Source: Purpureocillium takamizusanense (Eukaryota; Ascomycota; Sordariomycetes; Hypocreales; Ophiocordycipitaceae). Taken from it: 64,000 nucleotides of DNA. A program made the translations under genes and the position numbers. This document shows, piece by piece, positions 46,440 through 59,273 of this stretch; position 1 is the stretch's first letter; every line of letters starts with the position of its first letter. The notes beneath the pieces are model-generated. The model was not told where the DNA came from. It saw only the letters and a list, made by a program, of their open reading frames with translations, and made no database searches. The stretch spans positions 3,348,001 through 3,412,000 of the forward strand of contig NC_063068.1 of NCBI RefSeq assembly GCF_022605165.1. Direction: 5' to 3'.

Positions 46440-49400
46440 GGCAACCCTATTAGTAATACTACCGGGATATCCGATATAACGTAAGCTACGATAGGTAGTA
46501 TAGACGCCTAGAGGGAGATTCTAGTTAAAGAATAAGCCTAAGCAATCCGTCTTTATATCGAGTAGCTTAAAGAGCTTTAGTCGCTCTAAGAGAGGGAGAG
46601 ACGGCTATATAAGTCTCTCGCCTAGAGCGGAGGTATTAGCGTAACGTTACCTAAGCGGAGGTAAGGCACTCTTAATTCCTTTAGTAATAACTAAAGTAGT
46701 AAAGTAAAGGTAGCGAACTTCCTAAAGCTAGGCTATCCTATTAACCCTTAGAGGCATTAAGACTAGCTATAGGACGTTAAGTATACCTTTATTAAGGTAC
46801 CTTAGAAGTTCTAGAAGGATAGGAAAAGGATTATCTTTACCTTAGATTATATATATCGTAAGGGATAGGCGAGATAGGACCGATACCTTAACGATTAGCC
46901 TAGGAATAAAAGGGAGTAGTTAAAGATAAGCTAAATAGCCTTTAAGGACTAAATATAAGTACTCCTTTAGGACTTAGCTAACTATAAGGCGAATCTTACT
47001 ACCTAGAGATAGAATATAACCTAGCGGGAGAATTAGTCGCTTATTAACTTTAGTCTATATTTAGATTCGGTAGAAAAGTACTTTAAACGTATTAGCGAAA
47101 TAGACTATACCTTTATATTCTTCGGTAAGCTATGCCCTAAGTTATAGCGTTAGATTAACCTATAGATATCTATTAAAAATAAGACCTATAAGGCTATAAT
47201 AGGGATTACTTAATAGGTTTAAGACTCTATAGACTATAGGATTAAGTAAAAGGAACTTACCTCCTATAAGGGTAAATAGGTAGCGAAAATCCTATAAAAG
47301 GGAGGCATATAAAATATAGGTAGTAAATAAAGAGGAAGACTATTTACCCTAGCTAGCGAGGTAAATGCTATTTTAATAATATTAATAGTTAAGGAAAAGC
47401 TATAATACTTTTATTATAGAAGTAAAGATTACTTTAAGAGGTTATACCTTAAGCTCGCTAAGGAAAGGGGTAGCGTAAATACGCTAGAAAACTCTTAGCG
47501 GCCGAGGTAGACGCTTATACCTTAAAGGAACCCGCGATAGAAAGGGCGATATAATACTTAATAGTACTAATAGCGATTCGCTTATAATAAGAGGTATAGA
47601 CGTATATAGGGCTTAATATATACTTGGAAGTAGACTTTATTAATATTGCCTTTATATAGTAATAACGGCTATAATAATTACCCTAGAAAACCCCTAAATT
47701 AAGAGTATTAAAGGAGCTTTATATTCCTTAATATAGGGTCTAGGAGGTATTAATTATAATAAAAGATAGTTAAGGCTAGGAACGTTACTTAATTCGCCCC
47801 TATATCGCTATTAACCGTAATCTAAGGCTAAAAAGGTGCCCTATCTTATTAAGTATACTAACGCTTATAGAATATTAAGTCTACTTAACCCCTATTACCT
47901 ATAAGTAATAATTTAAGTATAATTAAGTAGGCTCGAAGATATTAAGGGAATAGAGATTTATCTATATATATCGAAACGACGTAAGGGTATATACTATAGT
48001 ATAGGAAGAAAAGCTAAGCCCTTTACTACTAGGAGAGAGTAAAGAGGTAGCGAATAATAAATAGGGAACCGGCCCCCTATTATATAAAGTAGCGTACTTT
48101 AAAGATATATTTAACGTTACTCGAGTAAGGATATTATTACGCTATAAAGAGACGGATTATATAATTAACCTCCTCTTTAATATAGTCTTACTATATAGTC
48201 CTTTTTACCCGCTCTTATAGACCGAACTAAAGGAGCTTTATAGCTATATTAGCGAAAACCTAGTAAAAGGGCAGATATAGTATTCAAAGAGCCTAATAGG
48301 TACCCCTATCCTTTTTATACTTAAGAAGGACGGTACTCTTCGGTTATATATAGACTATTATAGGCTTAATTGCGTTTCGGTAAAGAATTATTATATACTC
48401 CCCTTTATATCTAAGATTATAGACCGCTATAAAGGCGCCTAGTATTTTACTAAGATTAACGTTAAGGATACTTACTATAGGATTTATATTTAGGAGGGAG
48501 ATAAATAGAAGACTACTTTTCGTATTTATTATAGCTACTTTAAGTACTTAATTATGCCCTTTAGCTTAATAAATACCTTAGCTACTTTTTAGAATTATAT
48601 CTATTTAACGCTTTAAGGGCTAGTCGATATTATTTATATTATATACTTAAATAATATCCTTATTTTCTCGAAGATATAGGAAGAATATATTAAATACCTT
48701 ATATAGGTCTTAGAACGTATATAATAGGTAGAGCTCTATATTAACCCTATTAAATATACGTTTTATTAAAGCTCCGTTAAATTCCTAGGGTTTATCCTCT
48801 TAAGTATTAGCGTTTCGATAGATCCTCGCTAAGTATAGGCTATTACCGACTAGTAGGAGCCTTAGATATTCTAAGAGATCTAGGTCTTCCTTAAGTTCTA
48901 TAACTTCTATTATAGGTTTATCTATTAGTATTTTAAGATTACTACCCCTTTTATAGCGCTCCTTAAAGGTAGCTAGAATAGTAAGAAGCTAAGTAGCGTA
49001 AAGTTAAATACTAGCGAAAGAGCCGCGTTTAAATAGCTTAAATTAGCCTTTTAGGATATACCTTTATTACGGTATTTTAATCCTATTAGGCTAGTATATA
49101 TCGAGATAGATATATCGAACTATATTATAGCCGGGATCTTATCTTAGCTAGATAAAGAGGGATAATAGTATTTTATTACTTTTTAGTTATAGAAGTTCGA
49201 ACTTAAGGAGGTAAATTATAGTACCTTTAATAAAGAGATATTCGTAATTATAAAGTCGTTTAAATACTAGCGATATTACGCTAAGGGGGTAATAAGCCCT
49301 ATTAAAGTCCTTTTTAACTATTATAACCTTTAGATATTTATAAGCTAAATAAAGCTAAATAGGAGGTAAGTACGATAGTATATAGCCTTAATACTATTTA

Positions 49401-51190
49401 ACTTTATAATTAAGTATCGTTTAGGGAAGAGTAACCTTATAGACGGGCTATTAAGAAGGCTTAACTATATTAGCGAAATACTAGCGAATACTTACTTACT
49501 ATTAGATCTATAGAACTGGTTAATAGCGGTTAAAGAAGTAATAATAAAGGTAATATATTATAGGGGATAAAGTAAAGAGCTAACGAGAGAATAACGTTCC
49601 CCTATCTTAGACTAAAGCTAACTAACCTAGGTTAAGACCGTATTAAAGAACCTTAGACTTAGCTATTAAGTAAGGAAATATATTAAGTAAGATCCCTTAT
49701 TGCCTTATACCTAAGTTAAGTATACTTTAATAAGAGAGGCAGTCTATAAGGAATTAATAGTGGACCTTAAAGAGTTAATTAAATATACTTAAGGTAAAGA
49801 TAAGGAGGCTCGTTAGCGAATCGCTTTTATAGCCTAAAGGCATAAGGATAGTAAGGATAGGACCTAAAAGATAAGCTTAGATAATCTACTATACTATAAT
49901 AAACGTATCTATATATTAGTAAAAGAGACTATTAAATAGGAATTCCTAAGAGTCTACTATAATAATCCCCTAGCCGGCTATTTTAGAGTCTAATATATAA
50001 TAGAGTTACTCTATAGAGTCTTTTATTAACTAAGTATATCGAGGGATATATAATAATATATTTAGTTATACATTATATATTAAGGGGCAATAGCTAAGAG
50101 GCACCGACTATATAGTAAACTCGAGTCGCTTTTAATCCCTTAGAGACTATAGTTAAAAGTTATAATAGACTTTATTATAGGGTTACTAAAGACCGAATAG
50201 AACTAGCGAACTTATAACGCTATCTTAGTAATCGTAGATCGATATATTAAATACTTATTATTCCTCCCTTACTATATAGATATTAATATAGCTAAGCTTA
50301 TAAAGCTCTTTTATAATAAGGTTAAGCTTCGGTTTAGGGTACTTAATAGCGTCGTCTTAAATAGGGGCTTAATATTTACGAGCGACTTTTAGTTATAGCT
50401 ATATTAGGCCTTAAAGATTAAATAATGGTTATCTATAGCGTTCTACCCTTAAACTAATAGCTAAACGGAGCGGATAAACTAAACTCTTAAGTATTACCTC
50501 CGTTATTTTATTATAGCTAATTAAATTAACTAGGCTTAATTACTATAGTAAGTATAATTTATATATAATAGCGCGATTAATATAATTATAGGATTAATAC
50601 TTAATAATATATTAATAGGCTATAAGCTAGCGATTCGCTTTTACTTAAAAGATATAGCGACTAAAGGAGATATACTTAATACTTAAGCTAGACTATAATA
50701 GCTAGTAGTATTATAGGAGCGATTATATAAGTATTAGCGAAAAGCTATTAAGTTATAAGTAAAATATTATAATAAACGGTATAAAGAACTAGCCCTAAAA
50801 GTAAGCGACTTAATTAAGTTATCTATAAAGAATTTACGCCTTAAGGGTAATAAAAGGAAGCTCTTACTTAAATATATTAGCCTATTTTACGTCCTTTAAT
50901 ATATTAAATCCTAAATATATTAGTTAGCGCTCCCTAATAAGTACGCTTATATCTATAATATATTTTATATTAGCCTCTTAGAACCTTAAATCGTAAGGCC
51001 GGGAGAGTAAATTGATAACGAATCGATACCTATACCTAACCTTACTAACGACGATAATAAATAAGAAGTAAAGGATATTAAAGAATATCGCTATAAGTAT
51101 AGTACCCTAGCCTACCTCGTTAAATAGAAAAGATAGCCCGCGGAATATAATTAATAGGTCTTAGTATTAAATATAAGAAACGCCTTAAAT
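46440..51190 (+). pseudogene. Chromovirus (Ty3/gypsy) gag-pol relic
   Basis: A plus-strand relic in standard order. Gag is at about 46,440-47,500 with a knuckle at 47406-47447 (Cys and His now Tyr). RT is at about 48,300-48,900 with VMPFGL-type sequence decayed to IMPFSL and catalytic YxDD read as YLNN at 48644-48655. RNase H runs to about 49,460, and integrase is at about 49,900-50,950 with an AFYPQT-like motif. A C-terminal chromodomain-like segment lies at about 51,075-51,190 (STLAYLVK then PAEYN). Chromodomains in such integrases steer insertion to H3K9-methylated chromatin. LTRs were not recognised. Confidence 0.8.
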
Positions 51191-51850
51191 ATAATCGCTA
51201 CTTACTATTAAAGTATTAAGTTAAAGCCGAATCGGAAGTAAAAAGCTAGCTAATTAAGGATAAAGGGTAAGGAACGATCTATTATATACCTATAGAGATA
51301 GGCGGGAAGAAAACCTTAATGCATTAAAACTTAGCGCTAACCCTAAACTACCTTAATACTTAAAAGCTAAGGCCTAATAAGGGCTATAAGAGTCGCTAGC
51401 GAATCGCTAATATAACGGTATTAAATCTATAAGTTAGGGATAGGGAACTCTAATATAATATCGGTAAAGAATACGTCTTTAATCTCGCTATAGATAAATA
51501 GCTCCTTAATATTATAGCGAATCGCTATTAATGCGGCGCTTTATGCCGAAAATCTATTATTACTTAATATTAAGCGCGGCATTATTATTATCTTTTAATT
51601 AAAGACTTTATTACTATAATAAGGCCGGCGCTATATAATAGGAGCCGGTTAGGTTATTAATATTTAACGTACTATAAAGGAAGGAAATTAGGGTTATATA
51701 CCGGGCAGCCCCTATACGTATAGCGCCCGCTACGTATAGCCCTACGTAATTAATTGCGGGCCTAGGTTAGCGTAGGGTCCTAGCTATACGTAGCGTTATT
51801 ACGCTTAGGGCCGCGCCCCGGGCTCTTATTAGGCTAAGCCCCTTATATTA

Positions 51851-51877
51851 CCCCCCCCCCCCCCCCCCCCCCCCCCC
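51851..51877. repeat. Poly-C run (27)
   Basis: Twenty-seven consecutive C lie 13 bp before the left LTR of the complete element. They belonged to the target locus before that insertion. Exact length is uncertain for any homopolymer. Confidence 0.9.
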
Positions 51878-51885
51878 GGGCTAGC

Positions 51886-51890
51886 CCTAG
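51886..51890. repeat. Target-site duplication CCTAG, left copy
   Basis: The 5-bp CCTAG directly precedes the left LTR and is repeated directly after the right LTR at 58872-58876. This is the size expected for Ty3/gypsy integration. Confidence 0.85.
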
Positions 51891-52343
51891 TATTATAAAC
51901 TAACGGATGGCTACTAGGCCGGCTAAGGCAGACCTAATATAGAAGGACTAGGCTATATAAGATAGCGCCTAACCGACCATCCTAGGAATAGGATATTATA
52001 TAGCTAGGCACGTATTAGCTAGGAGCGTAGGATTACTAGGAGTACCGTAATCTAAGCGCTCTACGATCTAAGGAACGTAAGATTACCTAGAGCGGCACGC
52101 TCCCTATAATCTAACGCTCTAAGGCAAGATTAATAAAGAGATAGGCAAGTATATATACTATAGTTATTACTAGAGTAGATAGCTAGATCTTTAATAATTA
52201 ATCTAAGTATTTAGTCTATTATTAATTAAGTAAGAAATATAAACCTTCCTAATAGACTTCGTAAATCTTTACTATTCGTTATTAAGCCTAACTTACCTCC
52301 TAAGCGATAGTAAACCTTAAGACCCCTTTAAGGCTCCGTTATA
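51891..52343 (+). repeat. Left LTR (453 bp)
   Basis: Same length as the right LTR. By hand alignment they differ at about 33 positions, every one a transition (C/T or G/A), with no indel. Confidence 0.92.
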
Positions 52344-52499
52344 TTTTAATCACTCCTATTCGGTAAGTTACTCTTAAAGACTAACGAGTAATATATCTAT
52401 CGCTAGCGGCAGTACCTAGAACCCTAGGTAGGTACTTACTTAACTTTAAGCCGAAGTCCGACGACTTTAAGAGTAAGTACGCAATAATATAGGAGGAGG

Positions 52500-55400
52500 A
52501 ACTTTAGGTATTCTAAAGTTCCCTAAGCTTAAGTCCTATAACGGTCAGAAAGGGAACGTTAAATCCTTCTTAACTTAGGCTAAGGCTTACCTCCATATAA
52601 ATAATACTATTACTAGACCCGCTACGTAAATACTCTACGTTAGGAATCTCTTAACTAGAAAAGCTTTTAAATAGTAAGAACCTACCTTAAGGGACTACTT
52701 AGATTATAAGAACGACGTAAATAGGGACGAAGAAACTAATAATACCTTTATTAGCTATATAGCCTTCGAATAGTGACTTATAACTACTTTTAGAGACCCT
52801 AATAAAGAAAGAACTACTATACGATACTTAAAGAACCTTAGATAGACTAGATCGGCTATATACTATAATCGTAAGTTCCGACGCTATATATCTAAACTCG
52901 ATCTCGGAGATAACGCCCTTATAGAATACTTCTATAATAGACTCTAAGAGGATATAAAAGACGAACTCAATAAAGTCGATAAGCTAGATAAATTTAATAA
53001 ATATATAAAAATAGCAATTAAGATTAATAATCGTAATTACTAACGTCGATTAAAACGAGGGAATAAAGGGGGGCGTTCTATTAAAACTTACGTACCCTAA
53101 GCTAATTAAAGAAGACCCTATCGATACTATTCTATAGCCTATAGATACTATAGTAGACCTATAGACCTCGACGCTACCTTACGCGACGATAAGAAGTAGA
53201 AGACCTACTATAATTATAGGAAAACCGGATATTTCGTAAATAAATATCGATAGAAGAAACGAAACTAGAAACTAATCCCTAAACGATAAGCTTATATAGC
53301 TACTAGAGAAGGAGTCCTTAACTATATAAGCCTTTACTTTTCGGGATATTATAACGACGACTATTAAACCTATAAGTCCGATAAAGATAGATCCGGATAG
53401 TACCTAAAGAAGCTAAAGGAACGAACTATAGCTATAATGCGACAAGACTAACCCCGTCGAAAGGATATTAGAAGACGCCTCGCTAACGCACGACGAAGCA
53501 TTAGCCCTACTATACGACGACTTATATAGGATTAGGAATATAGAACCTAACCTAATAAACGCTATAATAATCGACCTAAATATTATAGGATCGAAACCCT
53601 AAAAGGAGAAAGCGACGCATCTTTAGAATACGACTACTATATAAGTTTATAAGAAGAAGTCGCCTTACTACCTTCTTTTAAAGGACATAAAGAAGATATC
53701 TTAACCGTAAAATAACTTCTCGCTATTATTCGACGAGAATATCGAGAACACTCTCGAACTCGACCAATACGGTATAACTATAGCTCTCTCTACCTAGACT
53801 TACTAGGACATAGATATATTATATAGTTCAGCTATATTTACGCGCTATATCCCCTATACCTTTAGGATAAGCTAGAATATAAATAGATACCTATACGACC
53901 GATACCTCTCTAGGCGGTACCTAATATTATCTATATAACTTAAGCATTAGAGTATAACATACTAGTAAAGGGTATAAGACGAAAAGCCAGGTTACACTAC
54001 TAACTATCGGATTAAGCCACCTTAATCCTACCTTCCCGTACGAAAGAAACCTTTACTTACTTATATCGGGAAAGCTTAAATAAAAGGCTTAACCGACGTA
54101 TCTTCCCTATACTACGATTTATAGGAAGAAGCATAACGCAAGAAAATATTAACCAATCTATACTAGAATTAGTTTAAGCATCCTAAATACTAATATCTTT
54201 TAGGATATAGATAGCTCCCTAAGTAATAGACCTACCGTCGCTAAAAAACTACTAGGTAGGATAATAAGAGGACTACTATTTTCTACCGATAAAAGGATCC
54301 TTATAAGTATAGAAAACGGAAATTACGAATATCTACTTATACCGATAAATATCGGAGGACGATAAATCTAGGCAATAATCGATAGCGGAGCATAAGGAAA
54401 CTATATCTCGCCGAATCTCGTTAATAAATTAAGATTGCCTTAAAGATAAAAGGACGAGCCCTATCGACTTAAAACCATAAAAGGAGAGTTTATTAGCTAT
54501 AGCTATAAGGTAGTTAATATAGAGACTACGCACCTCCTAACTATTATTAGCGGAAGATAATATAACTTAAAGCTTAATATTATAGATATCTCAATATACT
54601 AAGTTATACTAAGGATACCTTAGTTATAGGCGAGCAATCCTAGAGTTAACTAAAGCATAAGCTAACTCTAATAGGATATACTAAAAAGCGAATTAGTTAC
54701 TAAGAAGCGGGTTAATTTACTAAGACGAAATACCCCCTTAAACGAATCGATAAAAGGAGCCCTTAAGATTTACGTAATTACTAAGGAGCCTAAGCTAATA
54801 CTTAACGAACGGATTCCTAAAGAATACTATTAGTACGGTAAACTATTTAGCGACGAGCTAGAAATAGGACTTCTAGAATATAGCCGATAGGACTACGAGA
54901 TACCCCTAAAGCCCGGAGAAGAACCTAAGTTCTATAAGATCTACCTACTTAACGAAGAAAAAATAAAAGCCCTCGATAACTATCTTAAGGAGAACTTAAG
55001 GAAAGGATATATTCGATTATTAACATTACTAGTAGGATATCCCATCCTATTTATACTAAAGAAAAATGGAAAACTTAAAATATATATAGATTACCGATAG
55101 CTAAACGATATTATAATTAAAAATCGGTACCCGCTACCCTTAATTACAGAACTATAAGATAAACTCTACGGTACTAACTACTTTACGATATTAGACCTAA
55201 AAGGAGCCTATAACTTAATCCGGATTAAGGACGGCGAAAAATAGAAAATAGCCTTTCGGATAAAACGCGGACTATATAAGTACTTAGTTATGCCTTTCGG
55301 ATTGACTAATATACCTATAAGCTTTTAGACGATAATTAACGACGTCCTTAAGGAATACCTCGATATATTTATCGTAATCTACCTAGACGATATCTTAATC

Positions 55401-57700
55401 TTCTCTAGGACCCTAGAGGAATATAAGCAGTACGTCTATAAGGTATTAAAGAAACTTTAAGATACGAAGCTCCTTATAGAAGTAGAAAAATACGAGTTTT
55501 ATAAATAACGTATTAAGTTCCTAAGATACGAAATCACCCCTAGATTTATTAGTATAGACCTAGATAAGGTTAAGACCGTTAAGGACTAGCCTCCTTTAAC
55601 TAACGTTAAAGAAATACGAGCCTTCCTAGGTTTCGTTAACTTCTACCGAAGATATATTAAGAATTTCGGAGCGATCGGCATTCCCTTAACCGACTTAATA
55701 AGAAAAGATCGACCTTTTATCTAGAACGAAAAAGAATAAGCTATATTCGATAATATTAAATAAAGAATATTAAAAGAACCTATTTACGCCTTACTAGACC
55801 TATCTCGGCCTTTCGAAGTCAAAACCGACGCCTCGGATTAAGCGCTTAGTAGATAACTAAGGCAGCGAGATAAAGAAGGACGGTTATACCCCGTCGCCTT
55901 CTATTTAAAGAAACTTAATAGACTAAAACTTAATTATCCGATCTATAATAAAGAACTTATAGCAATTATTAAAGCATTTAAAGAATAGAAACACTATCTA
56001 AGCGGTATAATAGCGATAATTAAGGTCTATACCGACTATAAGAACCTAACTAGCTTTACGATAATAAAGGAACTAAATAAACGTTAGATCTAATAGTACG
56101 AATTCCTATTAGAATTTAACTTTAAGATTATTTATCGTAAGGGAAGCGAAAATAGGCAAGCCGATGCGCTTAGCCGACGAGAAGATCTTAAGTCCCCGAT
56201 AGAAGTATAGCGAGCCGCGATCTTACGATTAAACGAATATAGCACGCTAGAATTAGGCATATAATAAGTCAATACGATATAAAAGGTCAAACCCGACTAA
56301 GAGTAGAACTAGCGCATTCGACAAGCCTACGCAAATAACGAACTTATAAGTAAGTAGGAAACGAACCCGGCCTTATTAAAAGAATAGGACACGCTTCTAT
56401 TTAATAACCGGTATTATATTCCTATATAACTCTAAGAGAAGCTCATTAAAGAAGTATATAAGCACTAATTATATAGACACTAAGGGGTCTATAAGACCCT
56501 TACGAGACTATGACGTACTTAGGATTTTCCTAAGGCAAGATATATAGTATAAGAAGTTATTTAGAATTGCGATATATATAATAAAGCTAAAAGTAATCGC
56601 TATGTACCTTATAGGAAACTCTAACTAATACTACTACTAGGTAAAGTATAGGATATAATCGCACTCGACTTTATTATTAAACTACCTCTATTAAGAGAAC
56701 CAATAATAGGAACGACTTATAATAGCATCCTAGTCATTACGGAGAAGCTTATAAAGTATAAGTACTTTATACTATATAAAGAGTTAAGCACGACTTAAGA
56801 CTTAGTATACGCATTTATTCGAGTAGTAGTAAGCTAGCATAGCTTACCTAAGTAACTAATCTCGGATCGAGATAAGCTCTTTATATCGAACTTCTAGAAA
56901 AGTTTAATATAATAACTAAGAGTTAAGCACTCCCTATCTATAGCATTCTACCCGTAGATAGATAGGTAGACTAAGCGACTTAATTAAACACTTAAATAAT
57001 ACCTATAATACTATATCAACTATAAATAGAATAATTAAGTAGAGTTACTACTAATAGCTTAATAGGCTTATAATAGCTCGGATAACGAAGCTATTAGTAT
57101 ATTACTATTTAAAGCTAACTACGGCTATAACCTAAAATTAACGGTATAGTAAGTATAAACGGACACTCTAATAGCTACGAAGCTAGCATAAAGTCTTTAG
57201 AAGATATATACTTACTTACAATAAGAATAAATATTCCTCTAAAATAGAATAAAATACTATATAGATAAAAAGAGATTAGAAAGACTAACTCTAAAAGAGG
57301 GGAATAAAGTATATCTCCTTCGACGAAATATTAAAATAAAAAGACCTAGCGAAAAGCTCGACTAAAAGAAAATCGGACTATTTAAAATCGAAAGGAAAAT
57401 TTCAGAAACTAGTTATAGACTATTACTACCTTAGACTATAAGGATATACCCTATATTTTATATTTTATTATTAGAACTAGTACCTAAGAAAGTAGGACTC
57501 GAAATAAATATCGAAGTAAAAGAAAGATAAGAGTATAATATCGAACGGATACTAGACTCGAGACTAGGAGAATATAGAACCGAGTACTTTATTAAGTAAG
57601 AAGGCTACGATTATATAGAAAACACTTAAGAACCTAAGTCGCATTTAAAGGGTTATTCCTAGCTATTACGACGGTACTACTAGGAATAACGCCTAAAGAC
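52500..57700 (+). pseudogene. Gag-pol relic of the complete element
   Basis: Gag is at about 52,500-53,250 with the knuckle at 53206-53247 (Cys and His read as Tyr). RT is at about 54,900-55,560 and keeps LYKYLVMPFGLTN and an intact catalytic YLDD at 55380-55391. RNase H runs to about 56,190 with LNYPIYNKELIAI and YTDYKNL. Integrase is at about 56,420-57,150 with RHQGVYKTL in the zinc-binding part. The GPF/Y module (read GLFKI) lies at about 57,290-57,470. The chromodomain lies at about 57,530-57,655 (YNIERILDSRLGEYRTEYFI then KSHLK). Many TAG and TAA codons break the frame. Confidence 0.88.
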
Positions 57701-58309
57701 CTACTAATGTCTAATAAAGGACCTACGTCCTAGAACTCGGGCCTAAGGCTAAGGGATTCCTAATCTACCTCGTTCGGAACGCCTATTACTTAAAGGTCCC
57801 TAACTACCTAATTTTCATAAGCCCTTAAAGCCGGAGCTATACTATCCTCTTCGTTAAGCTCGCGTATGCCCCGTTAGAATAACTCGGAACTCCGCTCCTC
57901 GGTTTTCCGCCGGATCTTACGAATATAGGATAAGCGGCTTATAGCAATAGATAACTACTCTTATAAAATAAGCAGCGCATCTTCGGCGGCCTCCTTATCC
58001 TTCTTTAGCTTCTCCTAAGAAGCTATTAACCGGGAAACTATAGACGAGGTCAGTAAGACTCGGAAGGGGGCCGGAAATAATATATATAGGACGAGGCAAC
58101 TAATACCCTATCGTAGGAACGACCTCGTTAAGCGCATTCGCTATAGCGAGAAGATTTCTCGCCCATACGGCAAGACTTATTATTTCGAAAGTAATAAGTA
58201 TAAGGCATATCGGCGTCGCAACCCTAGTCGGCAATAATCGATATAAGCGTCGAACGTTCTAATCGTTTATAGAGGCGCGTTTTCTCTACCCGACTCGATA
58301 TAGTATTAG
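57634..58309 (-). pseudogene. Antisense Cys-rich/coiled-coil frame in the complete element
   Basis: On the minus strand, between pol and the right LTR, a frame reads from about 58309 to 58088. It contains NNKSCRMGEKSSRYSECA with paired Cys (some now Tyr). It continues from 58037 to 57634 in another frame as EKLKKDKEAAEDALLIL, a long heptad-rich helix with IRKIRRKTEERSSELF and GVPNEVD. The 50-nt gap looks like an intron with branch CTGAC and acceptor CTATAG, and the phases fit. Its donor reads AT where GT is required, and the preceding T makes this a TpG-to-TpA hit. In-frame stops are TAG, TAA and one TGA-type in the gap. The 3' end overlaps the pol chromodomain on the other strand. The true start is not visible. 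Confidence 0.65.
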
Positions 58310-58418
58310 CATCATAGGAAGCGGGGAAAGGAAGTAAGGAGACCTACGCGTAACCTAAGGGGGCGGGCGGCCGACTTTAAGGACCTTAGGGATAAGTACC
58401 TTAGAAGGAGGGGAATAA

Positions 58419-58871
58419 TATTATAAACTAATAGATAGCCACCGGGCCGGCTAAGGCAGACCTAATGTAAAAGGACTAGGCTATATAGGATAGCGCCTAA
58501 CTAACCATCCTAGGAATAAGACATTACGTAACTAGGCACGTATTAGCTAGGAGCGTAGGATTACTAAGAGTACCGTAATCTAAGCGCTTTACGATCTAAG
58601 GAACGTAAGATTACTTAAAGCGGTACGCTCCCCGTAATCTAACGCTCTAAAGTAAGATTAATAAAGAGATAAGTAAGTATATATATTATAGTCATTACTA
58701 GAGTAGATAGCTAGATCTTTAGTAATTAATCTAAGTATTTAGTCTATTATTAATTAAGTAGGAAATATAAACCTTCTTAATAGACTTCGTAAATCTTTAC
58801 TATTCGTTATTAAGCCTAACTTACCTCCTAAGCGATAGTAAACCTTAGGACCCCTTTAAGGCTCCGTTATA
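58419..58871 (+). repeat. Right LTR (453 bp)
   Basis: Starts after the purine tract with TATTATAAAC and ends CTCCGTTATA, matching the left LTR in length and ends. Confidence 0.92.
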
Positions 58872-58876
58872 CCTAG
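58872..58876. repeat. Target-site duplication CCTAG, right copy
   Basis: Direct repeat of 51886-51890 across the inserted element. Confidence 0.85.
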
Positions 58877-59177
58877 CTACTATAAGGGGGCTCGCGATAA
58901 CCCCTTACTCGAGCCCTTTAATTAGGGGCTTCTTTACTTTTATACCTAGCGGCCCGTAAGTAAGTGCGCGCGGCTAGCTTTTATTACCGCCCGCTATATA
59001 GTAAGTAAGTCCGTTCGTAAGGGCCTTACTTCCTTTAATTAAGTATCTTTACCCCCTTTAGCGTAGGCCTTACCCGCTAGCCCGCGTATACTTATAGCCG
59101 GCCGGGTTAATAACGTCGTAATAGCTATTCGCCTTAAGTTACCCTTTAAGCCTTACGTAATTATTAATGCGGCATAA

Positions 59178-59186
59178 CTATAAAAG
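59178..59186 (+). promoter_or_regulatory. TATA-box-like TATAAAAGG
   Basis: A canonical TATA sequence about 90 bp upstream of the fossil CAG/CAA-type tract and 340 bp upstream of the plus-strand fossil frame. It could be the promoter of that frame or part of an LTR. Position alone supports it. Confidence 0.35.
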
Positions 59187-59273
59187 GACCTCTTTCCCCT
59201 AGGCCCGGTAGGCTTCCTTCTTTCCTCTTATAACCTTATTACTACCGCCGCTACCGCGCTATCGCTGCCGCCG

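Larger units (their letters stand above)
51891..58871 (+). mobile_element. Complete but RIP-killed chromovirus LTR retrotransposon
   Basis: The element is 6,981 bp and bounded by two 453-bp LTRs with matching CCTAG target duplications. Inside on the plus strand are gag, protease region, RT, RNase H, integrase and a C-terminal chromodomain (see the pol entry). A purine tract, GAAGGAGGGGAATAA, sits just before the right LTR as a polypurine tract should. LTR ends read TATT...TATA, as expected if TG...CA was converted by RIP. On the minus strand a separate frame lies between pol and the right LTR. No clear primer-binding site is recognisable after the left LTR. Confidence 0.92.
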
